Below the pieces are notes generated by a model. It did not search any database and had not been told where the DNA came from. It saw only the letters and a program-made list of their open reading frames with translations. Shown here one piece after another: positions 13,855-21,100 of a stretch of 27,455 nt of DNA (position 1 is the stretch's first letter; every line of letters begins with the position of its first letter). Source of the DNA: RGIG1959 sp045651865 (lineage in GTDB: Bacteria; Bacillota; Clostridia; Oscillospirales; Acutalibacteraceae); NCBI GenBank assembly GCA_045651865.1, contig JAZRTC010000053.1:1-27455 (forward strand). The letters are read 5' to 3'. The translations under genes and the position numbers were made by a program.

Positions 13855-14448
13855 GGAACACAGTTTCATTTGATTCTCTCCTACGGCGTAAGGGCTGAAA
13901 GGTAAGCCGCGCCTGCTCTTTGGGACGGAGCAGGCGTCCGTGGAGGGAGAGAAATGTAGGTGTGTTTTTTCTTCCTAACGGCATCGGCTGCCGCAGGCAG
14001 CCTTGCCCGTCAGCGACGCAAAGCGGCGGTGACGGGCGGCACAAAAAAGTTGATTGTCGCCAAACAAATCAAATAGGATCGCCTATATATAGGCGGGTAA
14101 GATCCACCGAAGAACCCAAAAGGGCGTAGCTTGCGGATATCCTTCAAAGCAGAGGGATAAGAGCCAAGAAACGCCCTTTTGGCGTTTCTTGCAGGATAAA
14201 GGCGTGGTGGCACGAGTGCCACCACAGCCCCGTTACAGCAAGTGGCAAAGCCACTTGCGGATGGTGGCAAGTTTGGTGGCATTGTTTTTATCGCATTGAA
14301 ACACCTTGGTGGCAAGATGCTTAAAATTGTGTATACACCGCCATTTTATGCGGTGGCATCATTATACGGTTGTGGTGGCAAAACCATCTAAAACCGCATT
14401 ACACCGCCGTTTTTTGTGGTGGCAGTATAAAACGAGAGGGTAATAGGT
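13855..14448. other. Structured non-coding region before the ribbon-helix-helix gene (candidate oriT, origin or ncRNA)
   Basis: 594 bases without a convincing gene, dense in inverted repeats. TTCTCTCC near 13875 can pair with GGAGAGAA near 13950 and encloses CGCCTGCTC/GAGCAGGCG. GGCTGCC-GCA-GGCAGCC is at 13986-14002, and GCCCGTCA/TGACGGGC near 14004-14037. The 16-base palindrome CGCCTATATATAGGCG is at 14080-14095. AAGAAACGCC/GGCGTTTCTT (14166-14190), GTGGTGGCAC/GTGCCACCAC (14204-14225) and GCAAGTGGC/GCCACTTGC (14238-14258) follow. CCAAAAGGGCG (14116-14126) can also pair with CGCCCTTTTGG (14172-14182), excluding the 14166-14190 hairpin. The right half holds the GGTGGCA series. Such layouts are seen at transfer and replication origins. 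Confidence 0.6.
14206..14424 (+). repeat. Seven GGTGGCA direct repeats, mostly phased by multiples of 11 bases
   Basis: GGTGGCA starts at 14206, 14263, 14275, 14308, 14352, 14374 and 14418. The last four intervals are 33, 44, 22 and 44 bases, so these sites face the same side of the helix. The last site lies directly before TATAAA (14425-14430) and 25 bases from the start of the ribbon-helix-helix gene. This suits operators or iterons of a protein that binds side by side. Confidence 0.75.
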
Positions 14449-14856
14449 ATGGAAACAACAAAAATGTCGATAAGATTGAACTCGGAATTGCATTTGAGGC
14501 TCAAATCAATGGCGGCTCAGAAAGGCTGTTCGCTTAACGAAGTGCTGAACGATGCCGCGCAGATGTATTGCGATCAAGGGTATATGAACGACAAAGCCCA
14601 GTTGCTCAACGATGCGATCTTGGCGGCGATCGACGCGGCGGTGAAGACCGAGATCGGACGCTTTGAGAAGCGCACTGTGGATCGGATGGCGCAGCTCATC
14701 GGCGCGATGGCGATCGAGCTGTTCACGATCGACCGTGCCGTGTCAGATGGCTTGGAGATCACTCGCGCACAAGCGAATGACTACCGCGCAGAAGCGGTGG
14801 AGTTTCTGAAAGACAACCACCGAATTGCGAAGCTGCTCGATATGGCGGACGAATAA
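14449..14856 (+). CDS. Ribbon-helix-helix DNA-binding protein (relaxosome accessory or copy-control type)
   Basis: The 135-residue protein opens with MSIRLNSELHLRLKSMAAQKGCSLNEVLNDAAQMY, a ribbon-helix-helix fold of one beta strand and two helices like Arc/CopG/MobC. The rest is helical (NDAILAAIDAAVKTEIGRFEKRTVDRMAQLIGAMAIELF) and may form a multimer. Such proteins repress their own gene and often assist relaxases at oriT. The seven GGTGGCA sites directly upstream, the last one touching a TATAAA box, are good candidates for its binding sites. The start at 14449 follows GAGAGGG. Its stop codon touches palindrome copy 5. Confidence 0.83.
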   Translation: METTKMSIRLNSELHLRLKSMAAQKGCSLNEVLNDAAQMYCDQGYMNDKAQLLNDAILAAIDAAVKTEIGRFEKRTVDRMAQLIGAMAIELFTIDRAVSDGLEITRAQANDYRAEAVEFLKDNHRIAKLLDMADE

Positions 14857-14881
14857 AAAGCGGAAGGCTGTTCCGCTTTTT
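14855..14881. repeat. Element palindrome copy 5
   Basis: AAAAAGCGGAA pairs with TTCCGCTTTTT around GGCTG. The core is identical to copy 4 in parB. It begins within the stop codon of the ribbon-helix-helix gene and acts as its likely terminator. Confidence 0.88.
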
Positions 14882-14899
14882 TTGGAAGGAGCAACAAGA

Positions 14900-15292
14900 A
14901 TGAATGAGTCAAAAAAGCCGCACTTGGGAATGAAACTGTTTACAGTTTTTTCAGCAGTAGTATGTATTCACCCTGCGATGTTGGTCTTGCCGTTTTTTGC
15001 ACAACATCGTTTTTGTCTGCTTCTGCTCAATGCGTTGGCGATAACGCTTTGTCTGTTGTTGTGTCGTGCTTCCTCAAATACTTGGATTGTATCAGAAGGC
15101 ATTGCGGTGGGCGTTTATTTGATGGCACTTTTACTGGATGGGTTACCGATACAAGCAGATGTTTCGGTTTTGGTGTTTATTTCAATCTATTATGTCTTTA
15201 TAGCGTTGTTCGCGACGCTTGCAGTATTCATCAAAAATTGCTTTCGGCACAAAGACAATCAAAAAGCAGACAAAAGGAACCCAAAGGCTTAA
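14900..15292 (+). CDS. Four-helix membrane protein of unknown function
   Basis: A 130-residue protein with hydrophobic segments at about 12-32, 37-55, 61-80 and 85-110 and a basic C-terminal tail (KNCFRHKDNQKADKRNPKA). No family is recognised. The start at 14900 has AAGGAG 10 bases upstream, in a leader (AAGGAGCAACAAGA) repeated exactly before the XRE gene at 15751. Its last 111 bases overlap, tail to tail, the membrane protein gene on the other strand. Surface exclusion or immunity are possible roles for such cargo, but nothing proves it. Confidence 0.65.
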   Translation: MNESKKPHLGMKLFTVFSAVVCIHPAMLVLPFFAQHRFCLLLLNALAITLCLLLCRASSNTWIVSEGIAVGVYLMALLLDGLPIQADVSVLVFISIYYVFIALFATLAVFIKNCFRHKDNQKADKRNPKA

Positions 15293-15679
15293 TGATTTGC
15301 CATAGCATAATACAAATTCATAAAAACCACATACGCCGTGAGCGAGCGAAAAACATACATACTCTAGAAAGAAAAGCCACGCGAAAGTTGTAAGTTTTAA
15401 GTCAATCCAATAACCTATTTCCCTATGGACTAAAAGTTCACTTATTTCTCGAAGGAACAAATAGGCAGAATACAGCAGGATTGTCACAATGAAGAAGTTC
15501 TGAAGAAAGAGCATTACAGTTGTATTAACATAGTGTGATATTATTTCCTCCCAAAGTCGTATGCTATCTTCTAAAAATACAAATGCGGTAATATGCGCTA
15601 TCAAGAATGCATACACAAGATATTTTGTTTTTCCCATATCGAGCAAATCTTTGGCAGTTTCAATTATTTTATCCAACAT
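15182..15679 (-). CDS. Membrane protein of unknown function on the opposite strand
   Basis: A 165-residue protein with about four membrane helices (near residues 22-42, 53-75, 97-120 and 132-150). It has a charged N-terminus (MLDKIIETAKDLLDMGKTK) and a basic C-terminus (CKRREQRYKDIID). I do not recognise the family. It is the only minus-strand gene in the element part of the window and is AT-richer than its neighbours. GGAGGTG lies just before the ATG at 15679, and it has its own consensus promoter at 15700-15728. Gene, promoter and strand together suggest an independently expressed cargo gene. It converges with, and overlaps by 111 bases, the membrane protein gene at 14900-15292. Confidence 0.72.
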   Translation of the reverse strand: MLDKIIETAKDLLDMGKTKYLVYAFLIAHITAFVFLEDSIRLWEEIISHYVNTTVMLFLQNFFIVTILLYSAYLFLREISELLVHREIGYWIDLKLTTFAWLFFLEYVCFSLAHGVCGFYEFVLCYGKSLSLWVPFVCFLIVFVPKAIFDEYCKRREQRYKDIID

Positions 15680-15699
15680 AAAAAACACCTCCGGTACTT

Positions 15700-15728
15700 A
15701 CTATACCACAAGTGAGGTGTTCGTTCAA
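15700..15728 (-). promoter_or_regulatory. Promoter of the minus-strand membrane protein gene, inside an inverted repeat
   Basis: On the minus strand TTGAAC (15728-15723) and TATAGT (15705-15700) are 17 bases apart. ACACCTC at about 15685-15691 and GAGGTGT at about 15714-15720 form an inverted repeat around the -10 box and could be an operator, for instance for the XRE protein encoded divergently next to it. Confidence 0.7.
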
Positions 15729-15750
15729 ATTCTTCAAAGGAGCAACAAGA

Positions 15751-15990
15751 ATGAAAGAGAAAGAGGACAATCGCCTCGGTCAGATCTTCCGAACCGAACG
15801 GAAGAAGCAAAACTTGAGCGCACCGAAGCTCGCCGCTATGACAGGGTTGCCGGTCAGCACGATCTACAACCTTGAATACGGCGTGACGCGCAACGCGAAC
15901 TTCCGAACGGTTGCTTTGGTGGCGCATACGCTGCAGCTCTCGCTTGATGAATTGGCAGCGGTGTTGCGCGAAAGGACGGAGCGTATATGA
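15751..15990 (+). CDS. XRE-family helix-turn-helix regulator
   Basis: A 79-residue protein that is little more than one Cro/CI-type domain: LGQIFRTERKKQNLSAPKLAAMTGLPVSTIYNLEYGVTRNANF, then VALVAHTLQLSLDELAAVL. The start at 15751 follows AAGGAG by 10 bases in a leader that copies the one at 14886. It is divergent from the minus-strand membrane protein gene, with about 70 bases between the starts, so it may control that gene and itself. Its stop overlaps the start of the cysteine-cluster gene by four bases. Confidence 0.87.
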   Translation: MKEKEDNRLGQIFRTERKKQNLSAPKLAAMTGLPVSTIYNLEYGVTRNANFRTVALVAHTLQLSLDELAAVLRERTERI

Positions 15991-16841
15991 CAGAGCTTCC
16001 AATCTATGTGCCGGGTGCGCCCGTGTGTCGTATGCCGCAATACCAATGTTGTAAATATCGCACACATTGTCGCTTACATCCTGTGTGCAAACAAATGTCG
16101 CTTGACGCTGTGAAGGTGTGCAAAATGGATTGTCCGTCCTGCACGTATGAGGGGTGTTCCTTGTCGGCGGAAGATCGTAAAGCACATCCGATCTATCGAG
16201 AACACATTAATCTTGATCCGATAGAGCCGATCGACGAAGCGACACTTTTTCGGGAGCGCAGGAAGCATACCTTGCAGCATCACCGACTGTATGAGTATTA
16301 CAATAAGATGTTTGGTGATTTTAATCAAAGAGCGGCGGATAGAGAGAGAAAGCGATATGCGGAAGATCCCGAGAAACATCGGCAACGGGCGCGCGATTGG
16401 TACAACAAGCATCTGAAATCAACAACAACACCGAGCATTCCCGAGGACATAATGCCGCCGTGTCGCTTGGATTGTGAGAATTGCCCGAATGAAGATTGTG
16501 TACTTCCTACGGATTGGAAACGGAAAGCGTGGCAGGCACGATGGGTAGCAAATAATCCCGATTACCATTCACATTACCGCGAGAAGCATCGTGAGGAGAT
16601 CAGAGCGGCAGATCGTGTGTATTATGCGAAACACCGTGAGAAGATCCTGCAAAGGCAGAAAGAACATCGTCAACGTCCGGAGGTGCAAGCAGCACGGTCG
16701 GCGTATGACAAAGCATACCGCATCGCGCATCCCGAAAAAGCAAAAGCCCGTAAGCGACGATACCTTGAAACACATCGCGACAAGATCAATGCACGTAGAC
16801 GGGAAAAACGAAAACAACAAAAAGAAGGAGCTGTTGCATAA
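15987..16841 (+). CDS. Cysteine-cluster protein with long basic helical tail
   Basis: A 284-residue protein of unknown function. The motif C-x3-C-x2-C-x4-C occurs twice, CKMDCPSCTYEGC at residues 45-57 and CRLDCENCPNEDC at 159-171, and looks like a duplicated metal-binding knuckle. More cysteines stand in the first 35 residues (CRMPQYQCCKYRTHCRLHPVC). The C-terminal 100 residues are very basic, with repeated Y-x3-H-x-EK units (YREKHREEI, YYAKHREKI, YRIAHPEK, YLETHRDKI), a pattern known from phage and HNH-associated proteins. Nucleic acid binding is likely. It is translationally coupled (ATGA) to the XRE regulator upstream. Confidence 0.75.
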   Translation: MTELPIYVPGAPVCRMPQYQCCKYRTHCRLHPVCKQMSLDAVKVCKMDCPSCTYEGCSLSAEDRKAHPIYREHINLDPIEPIDEATLFRERRKHTLQHHRLYEYYNKMFGDFNQRAADRERKRYAEDPEKHRQRARDWYNKHLKSTTTPSIPEDIMPPCRLDCENCPNEDCVLPTDWKRKAWQARWVANNPDYHSHYREKHREEIRAADRVYYAKHREKILQRQKEHRQRPEVQAARSAYDKAYRIAHPEKAKARKRRYLETHRDKINARRREKRKQQKEGAVA

Positions 16842-16991
16842 ATGACGATCAATGAAGCGTTAGAGATCCTTGAGAAGTATCGGAAGGATTTAAAAGGTCA
16901 CGCGAGAACGCTTGACGAAAGACCGACGCCGACACAGATCTGCCAAGCGATCGAGATCGTGTCAATGGCACTCGGCAAACCGATACAATAA
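16842..16991 (+). CDS. 49-residue protein of unknown function
   Basis: MTINEALEILEKYRKDLKGH opens a short, mostly helical protein ending ALGKPIQ. AAGGAG lies 11 bases before the ATG, which directly abuts the stop of the preceding gene. Its own stop codon runs into palindrome copy 6, as real genes elsewhere in this element do. This positional evidence supports it despite the short length. Confidence 0.6.
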   Translation: MTINEALEILEKYRKDLKGHARTLDERPTPTQICQAIEIVSMALGKPIQ

Positions 16992-17018
16992 AAAAGCGGA
17001 AGGGTGTTCCGCTTTTTT
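16990..17018. repeat. Element palindrome copy 6
   Basis: AAAAAAGCGGAA pairs with TTCCGCTTTTTT around GGGTG. It has the same core as copy 8 and ends the regulator block. A promoter starts two bases after it. Confidence 0.9.
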
Positions 17019-17019
17019 G

Positions 17020-17048
17020 TTGACCGAAAGAAAAGAATTTGATATGAT
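17020..17048 (+). promoter_or_regulatory. Promoter of the Thr-rich lipoprotein gene
   Basis: TTGACC (17020-17025) and TATGAT (17043-17048) are 17 bases apart and lie 24 bases before the start codon at 17072. Confidence 0.82.
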
Positions 17049-17071
17049 ACACTCAAAAGGAGAGATGAAGA

Positions 17072-17917
17072 ATGAAATTGACACAGATCTGTTTGCATAG
17101 AGTGTTGCCGATCGGGCTTGCGGTGCTGATGGCGGCGAGCTGTCTGACGAGCTGTAAGGGGAGCGGCGCAGGTGGTGACACCGATACGGTGGCCACCACG
17201 ACTACGGCGACAACGATCCTCAGCGTGAACGTGTCGGTGGACGAACAGGCAAGTGGTACGACCACGACCGCGAAGCCGACCACCACGAAGATCGTGACGG
17301 TGACAAAGGCGGACGGTACGGTGGAAACGAAGATCATCACCGAACCGACCACCAAGGCAACGGCGAAAACGACGGGCAGCTCGGCGGCGAACGGTAGCAC
17401 GACCAAGTCAAGTGCCAAGCAGACGACTGTCAGCTCGAAAGCCACCACGAAGACTACAAGCAAGGCACCCGTTGTAACGACTACAAAGGCGACGACCAAA
17501 GCCACCACCGCCGCGCCGACCACCAAGAAGACCACGGCGGCACCGACCACCACCAAGAAGGTCACGACCACCACGACCAAAGCTCCTACGACGACAACGA
17601 CGCAGAAGCCTACCACGACGACTGCCGCGCCGCAGACTATGACACCGGCTGAAATGGAAGCGTGGGCAAATGCATATATGGAAAGTTTGGGAATGGTAAT
17701 TGACTATTCGGATGATTATTTGCCCGAAGTAGCAGCGTATTTACCTCCTGTCAAGTGGGCAATCACCGATAATGAGGAAGATATAAAAGAACAGGTGCGA
17801 CAACGTATTCATAGTACAATTGAGTGGAGGGAACTTCCAAAAGGAACACCAACACGTTGTGTTGTCCGCGAAGTTGATATGTTCGATTGTGATTACTGGA
17901 TCTATATTTTGCATTAA
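17072..17917 (+). CDS. Thr-rich surface lipoprotein
   Basis: The 281-residue protein has a lipoprotein signal with LTSC (Cys28). A stretch of about 160 residues follows, made almost wholly of Thr, Ala, Lys, Pro and Ser (TTTKATTKATTAAPTTKK and similar). The last 90 residues are a compact acidic domain with MTPAEMEAWANAYMESLG and a C-terminal CDYWIYILH. The Thr-rich part probably works as an extended, perhaps glycosylated, stalk crossing the wall, and the end domain as the business part. No family is recognised. It has its own promoter, a terminator at 17933, and shares its ribosome-site leader with the gene at 10791. A similar Thr-rich tract recurs in the exported protein at 26858. Confidence 0.8.
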   Translation: MKLTQICLHRVLPIGLAVLMAASCLTSCKGSGAGGDTDTVATTTTATTILSVNVSVDEQASGTTTTAKPTTTKIVTVTKADGTVETKIITEPTTKATAKTTGSSAANGSTTKSSAKQTTVSSKATTKTTSKAPVVTTTKATTKATTAAPTTKKTTAAPTTTKKVTTTTTKAPTTTTTQKPTTTTAAPQTMTPAEMEAWANAYMESLGMVIDYSDDYLPEVAAYLPPVKWAITDNEEDIKEQVRQRIHSTIEWRELPKGTPTRCVVREVDMFDCDYWIYILH

Positions 17918-17932
17918 CAATTAAAACATTCT

Positions 17933-17966
17933 AAAAGCAGAGAAAGCGATTTCTCTGCTTTTTCTT
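17933..17966 (+). terminator. Rho-independent terminator of the lipoprotein gene
   Basis: AAAAGCAGAGAAA pairs with TTTCTCTGCTTTT around GCGA, followed by more T residues. It differs in sequence from the repeated palindromes. A second hairpin, GGAGCAA (17978-17984) with TTGCTCC (18001-18007) and a T run, follows and may back it up. Confidence 0.88.
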
Positions 17967-18110
17967 TTGTCCTTTTTGGAGCAATGTGTATGTGAAGCTG
18001 TTGCTCCTTTTGAAGAACATTCACGCCGGTCGCGTGGTTTTCTTTAAAGGGAAACCAGGCAGATGGCGTTTTATATAGATTATTTTATCCAGGAAAGGAC
18101 AGATGTACAA

Positions 18111-21100
18111 ATGAAGCATTGTATGAGATCGTTGCTCAGCGTGCTGCTATGTGCAGTGCTGTTGCTCGGCGTTGTGCCGATCAGCGCACTTGCCGCGCCG
18201 CAGACACCGACCGCAATTGGCTCGAACATCGTTGCCAAGAACAACATTTCGATGATCGTGCCGTTCACCTCGGCGGGTGTAGCAAACACGGCGGCATCCA
18301 TTGTCAAGGAAGCGGGAGAATGTGTGTGGGTGTTCCGTGTCAACAACGGTAAAACGCTTGCCTACTGTGTCGAACCCGGTGCGGAGCTCGGCGACGAAAG
18401 CACCATCGATTCAGCCGCAACCAATAAGTATTGGTCGGAGTTAAGCAAATCATCTAAGCACGATAATATCGAATTAGGCGTTTATCGTGCCGCCGCGATT
18501 GCCGACCATCTGAATTCCGGCAAAGACCCCGATACGCAGGCGATCCATAATATCATTATCTGGGAGATCATCTGCGGCATCCGTGATCCGCTGACGGGTA
18601 ATGTGATCAACGGCAAAACGACCCTGCAAAATCAGTTTTATAATGCGGCGACGCAGGATCAAGCAAATTTGTATAATGCGCGGTACGGTGCATTTGTGGA
18701 CGCGCTCAAATCGTTCGATGATATTCCGAGCATTTTTTACAAAAACAAAGTGGATGCTACCGCTAATCCCATCACGCTCAATTGGAACGGAACGAACTTC
18801 CAAGCAACCTTAACGGACACAACGGGCTTGCTGAGCAGTATGAATCTGCCCGCAAGCTTCACGTCGGGTGGTAAAACGGTGAACGTGTCCCGCAGCGGCA
18901 ATACGCTGACGCTGTGGACAGAAACACCGCTGTCGGGTGTGGTTACAAGCAGTCGTATCAACAAAAACCACGGCTTTAACACCTCCACGACACAGTCGAT
19001 GCTTGTGTACGGCGGCAATCTTGCCAACGGTGATACGGCGCAATGTGTCGTCAGTTCGGCTGTTCCCGACCCGCAAGCAGGCTATATCGCCGTGAAAACA
19101 GGCGCATCGCCGACGATCGATATCCCCGTGAAAAAGGTTTGGGAGAAGACGACCGAGCCGCCTGCATCTGTGACTGTGAGATTGAAACGCGGGAATATGA
19201 TCCTTTTCCCAGCGGTGACCTTAAGTGCCGCGAATAATTGGCAGGGCGTTTTTGAGGATATGCCGCTGGTTGACAGCAACGGCAACAGCTACACCTATAC
19301 GGTGAAAGAGGATGCGGTTGACGGTTACACCTCTTCGATCACCGGCAATGCCACAAGCGGTTTTGTGGTAACAAATACCAAGATCACCACAGGCACGAAG
19401 GATATCTCGGGTACAAAGACGTGGGTGGACGACAATAACCGTGACGGCGTCCGTCCCGCACAGATCTTTGTCAATCTGTACGCAGACGGCGAGCTGTACG
19501 GTCAAGTGTCCGCTTCCGAAGAAACGAATTGGGTGTATGAGTTTAAGGGCGTGCCGATCTACAACGATGATGGCACGGAAGTAAACTACACCATTGAGGA
19601 AGTGCCTGTCCCCGAATATACCACCTCGTATAATGGTTTTGATATTATCAACTCGCATACCAATGCGCTTATGACGCTTGCGGATGCAAAGGATTGGGAT
19701 GATGATAACGACCGCGACGGCACCCGTCCCGACAGCATCACGATCCGTCTTTACGCCGACGGCGAGGAGATTGACGCCAAGACCGTGACCGAAGCGGACG
19801 AGTGGGCGTATGAATGGACAAATCTGCCGAAGTACCGTGACGGCGGCATTGAGATCGTTTACACCATTTCCGAGGATAAGATCGCGGGTTACGATACCTA
19901 CTATGACGGATGGAATGTCATTAACACGCACGAGCCGGAGCGTATCGTTGTTGCCGGTACAAAGACGTGGGATGATAAAAACGACCAGGATGGATACCGC
20001 CCGAAGTCGATCACCGTGCGTCTGTATGCAGACGGCGTGGAAGTTGACAGCGTGGAAGTTAAGGCGGACGCCGATGGCGAATGGAAGTACGAGTTTACCG
20101 ATTTGTTCAAGTATCGCGACCATGGCACGGAAATCGTTTACACCATTTCCGAGGATGCGGTCGCGAAATACATCACATCCTACAACGGCTATGATATCAC
20201 CAATACGCACGTGACCGAGACGACCCGTATACCCGTTACGAAGATTTGGGATGACGCCGATAACCAAGACGGCGTTCGTCCCGACAGCATTACGGTCAAC
20301 CTCTATCGTGATGGCGAACTGTATGACAGCGTGGAACTGACGGCTGAAATGGGCTGGGCGTATGAATGGACGGATCTTGACCGCTATGAAGACGGCGGCT
20401 TGCGCGTCAATTGGAGAATTCAAGAGGAACGTGTGCCGAATTATCGAACAACCTATAAAGGCTATGAGATTACGAATACCTATTCGCCCAAAACGGTGAC
20501 CGTTGCGGGTATGAAGTCGTGGGTCGATGCCAACGACCAAGACGGCATCCGTCCCGATCAGATCACCGTGCGTCTGTATGCGGACGGCGTGGAGATCGGC
20601 AACAAAGTCGTGACCGAAGCCGATAATTGGACATATGAGTGGACGGAGCTTGATCGCTATCGTGACGGTGGTATAGAGATTGTCTACGAAGTGAAAGAGG
20701 ATGCGGTCGATCAGTACACAACCACCTATAACGGCTATGATATCACCAACACCTATGTGCCGCAGACCAAAAACATCACCGGCACAAAAACTTGGATCGA
20801 CGACAATGATCGTGACGGTTTGAGAGCTGACAGCATCACCGTGCGCTTGTTCCGCGACGGTGTGGAGTTCAAGAGCTTGGAAGTCAAGCCCGATGAAAAC
20901 GGCGTGTGGGCGTATGAGTTCAGCGAGGTCGATGTTTACCGCGATGGCGGCGTCGAGATCGTATGGACGGTAACAGAAGATGCGGTTGATGGGTATACGA
21001 CCGCGATCAACGGCTTCGATATTACCAATACCCACGAAACAGCCACGACTGATGTGGAGGGTACAAAGACTTGGATCGACGACAATGACCGTGATGGGCT

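Noticed and set aside
14191..14198. RP4-type nic consensus on the minus strand as proof of oriT
   Set aside because: The octamer is expected about three times by chance in this window; it is kept only as part of the candidate region, not as a separate site.
14010..14315. 101-codon minus-strand frame in the structured region
   Set aside because: It crosses several strong palindromes, has no ribosome site and gives an unlikely composition.
14204..14430. CRISPR array in the GGTGGCA region
   Set aside because: The repeats are only seven bases, the spacers differ in length, and no cas gene is present.
18015..18075. Possible cyclic-di-GMP riboswitch before the adhesin
   Set aside because: GGTTTTC and GGGAAACC can pair, but the conserved GEMM-I or c-di-GMP-II core bases are not there.
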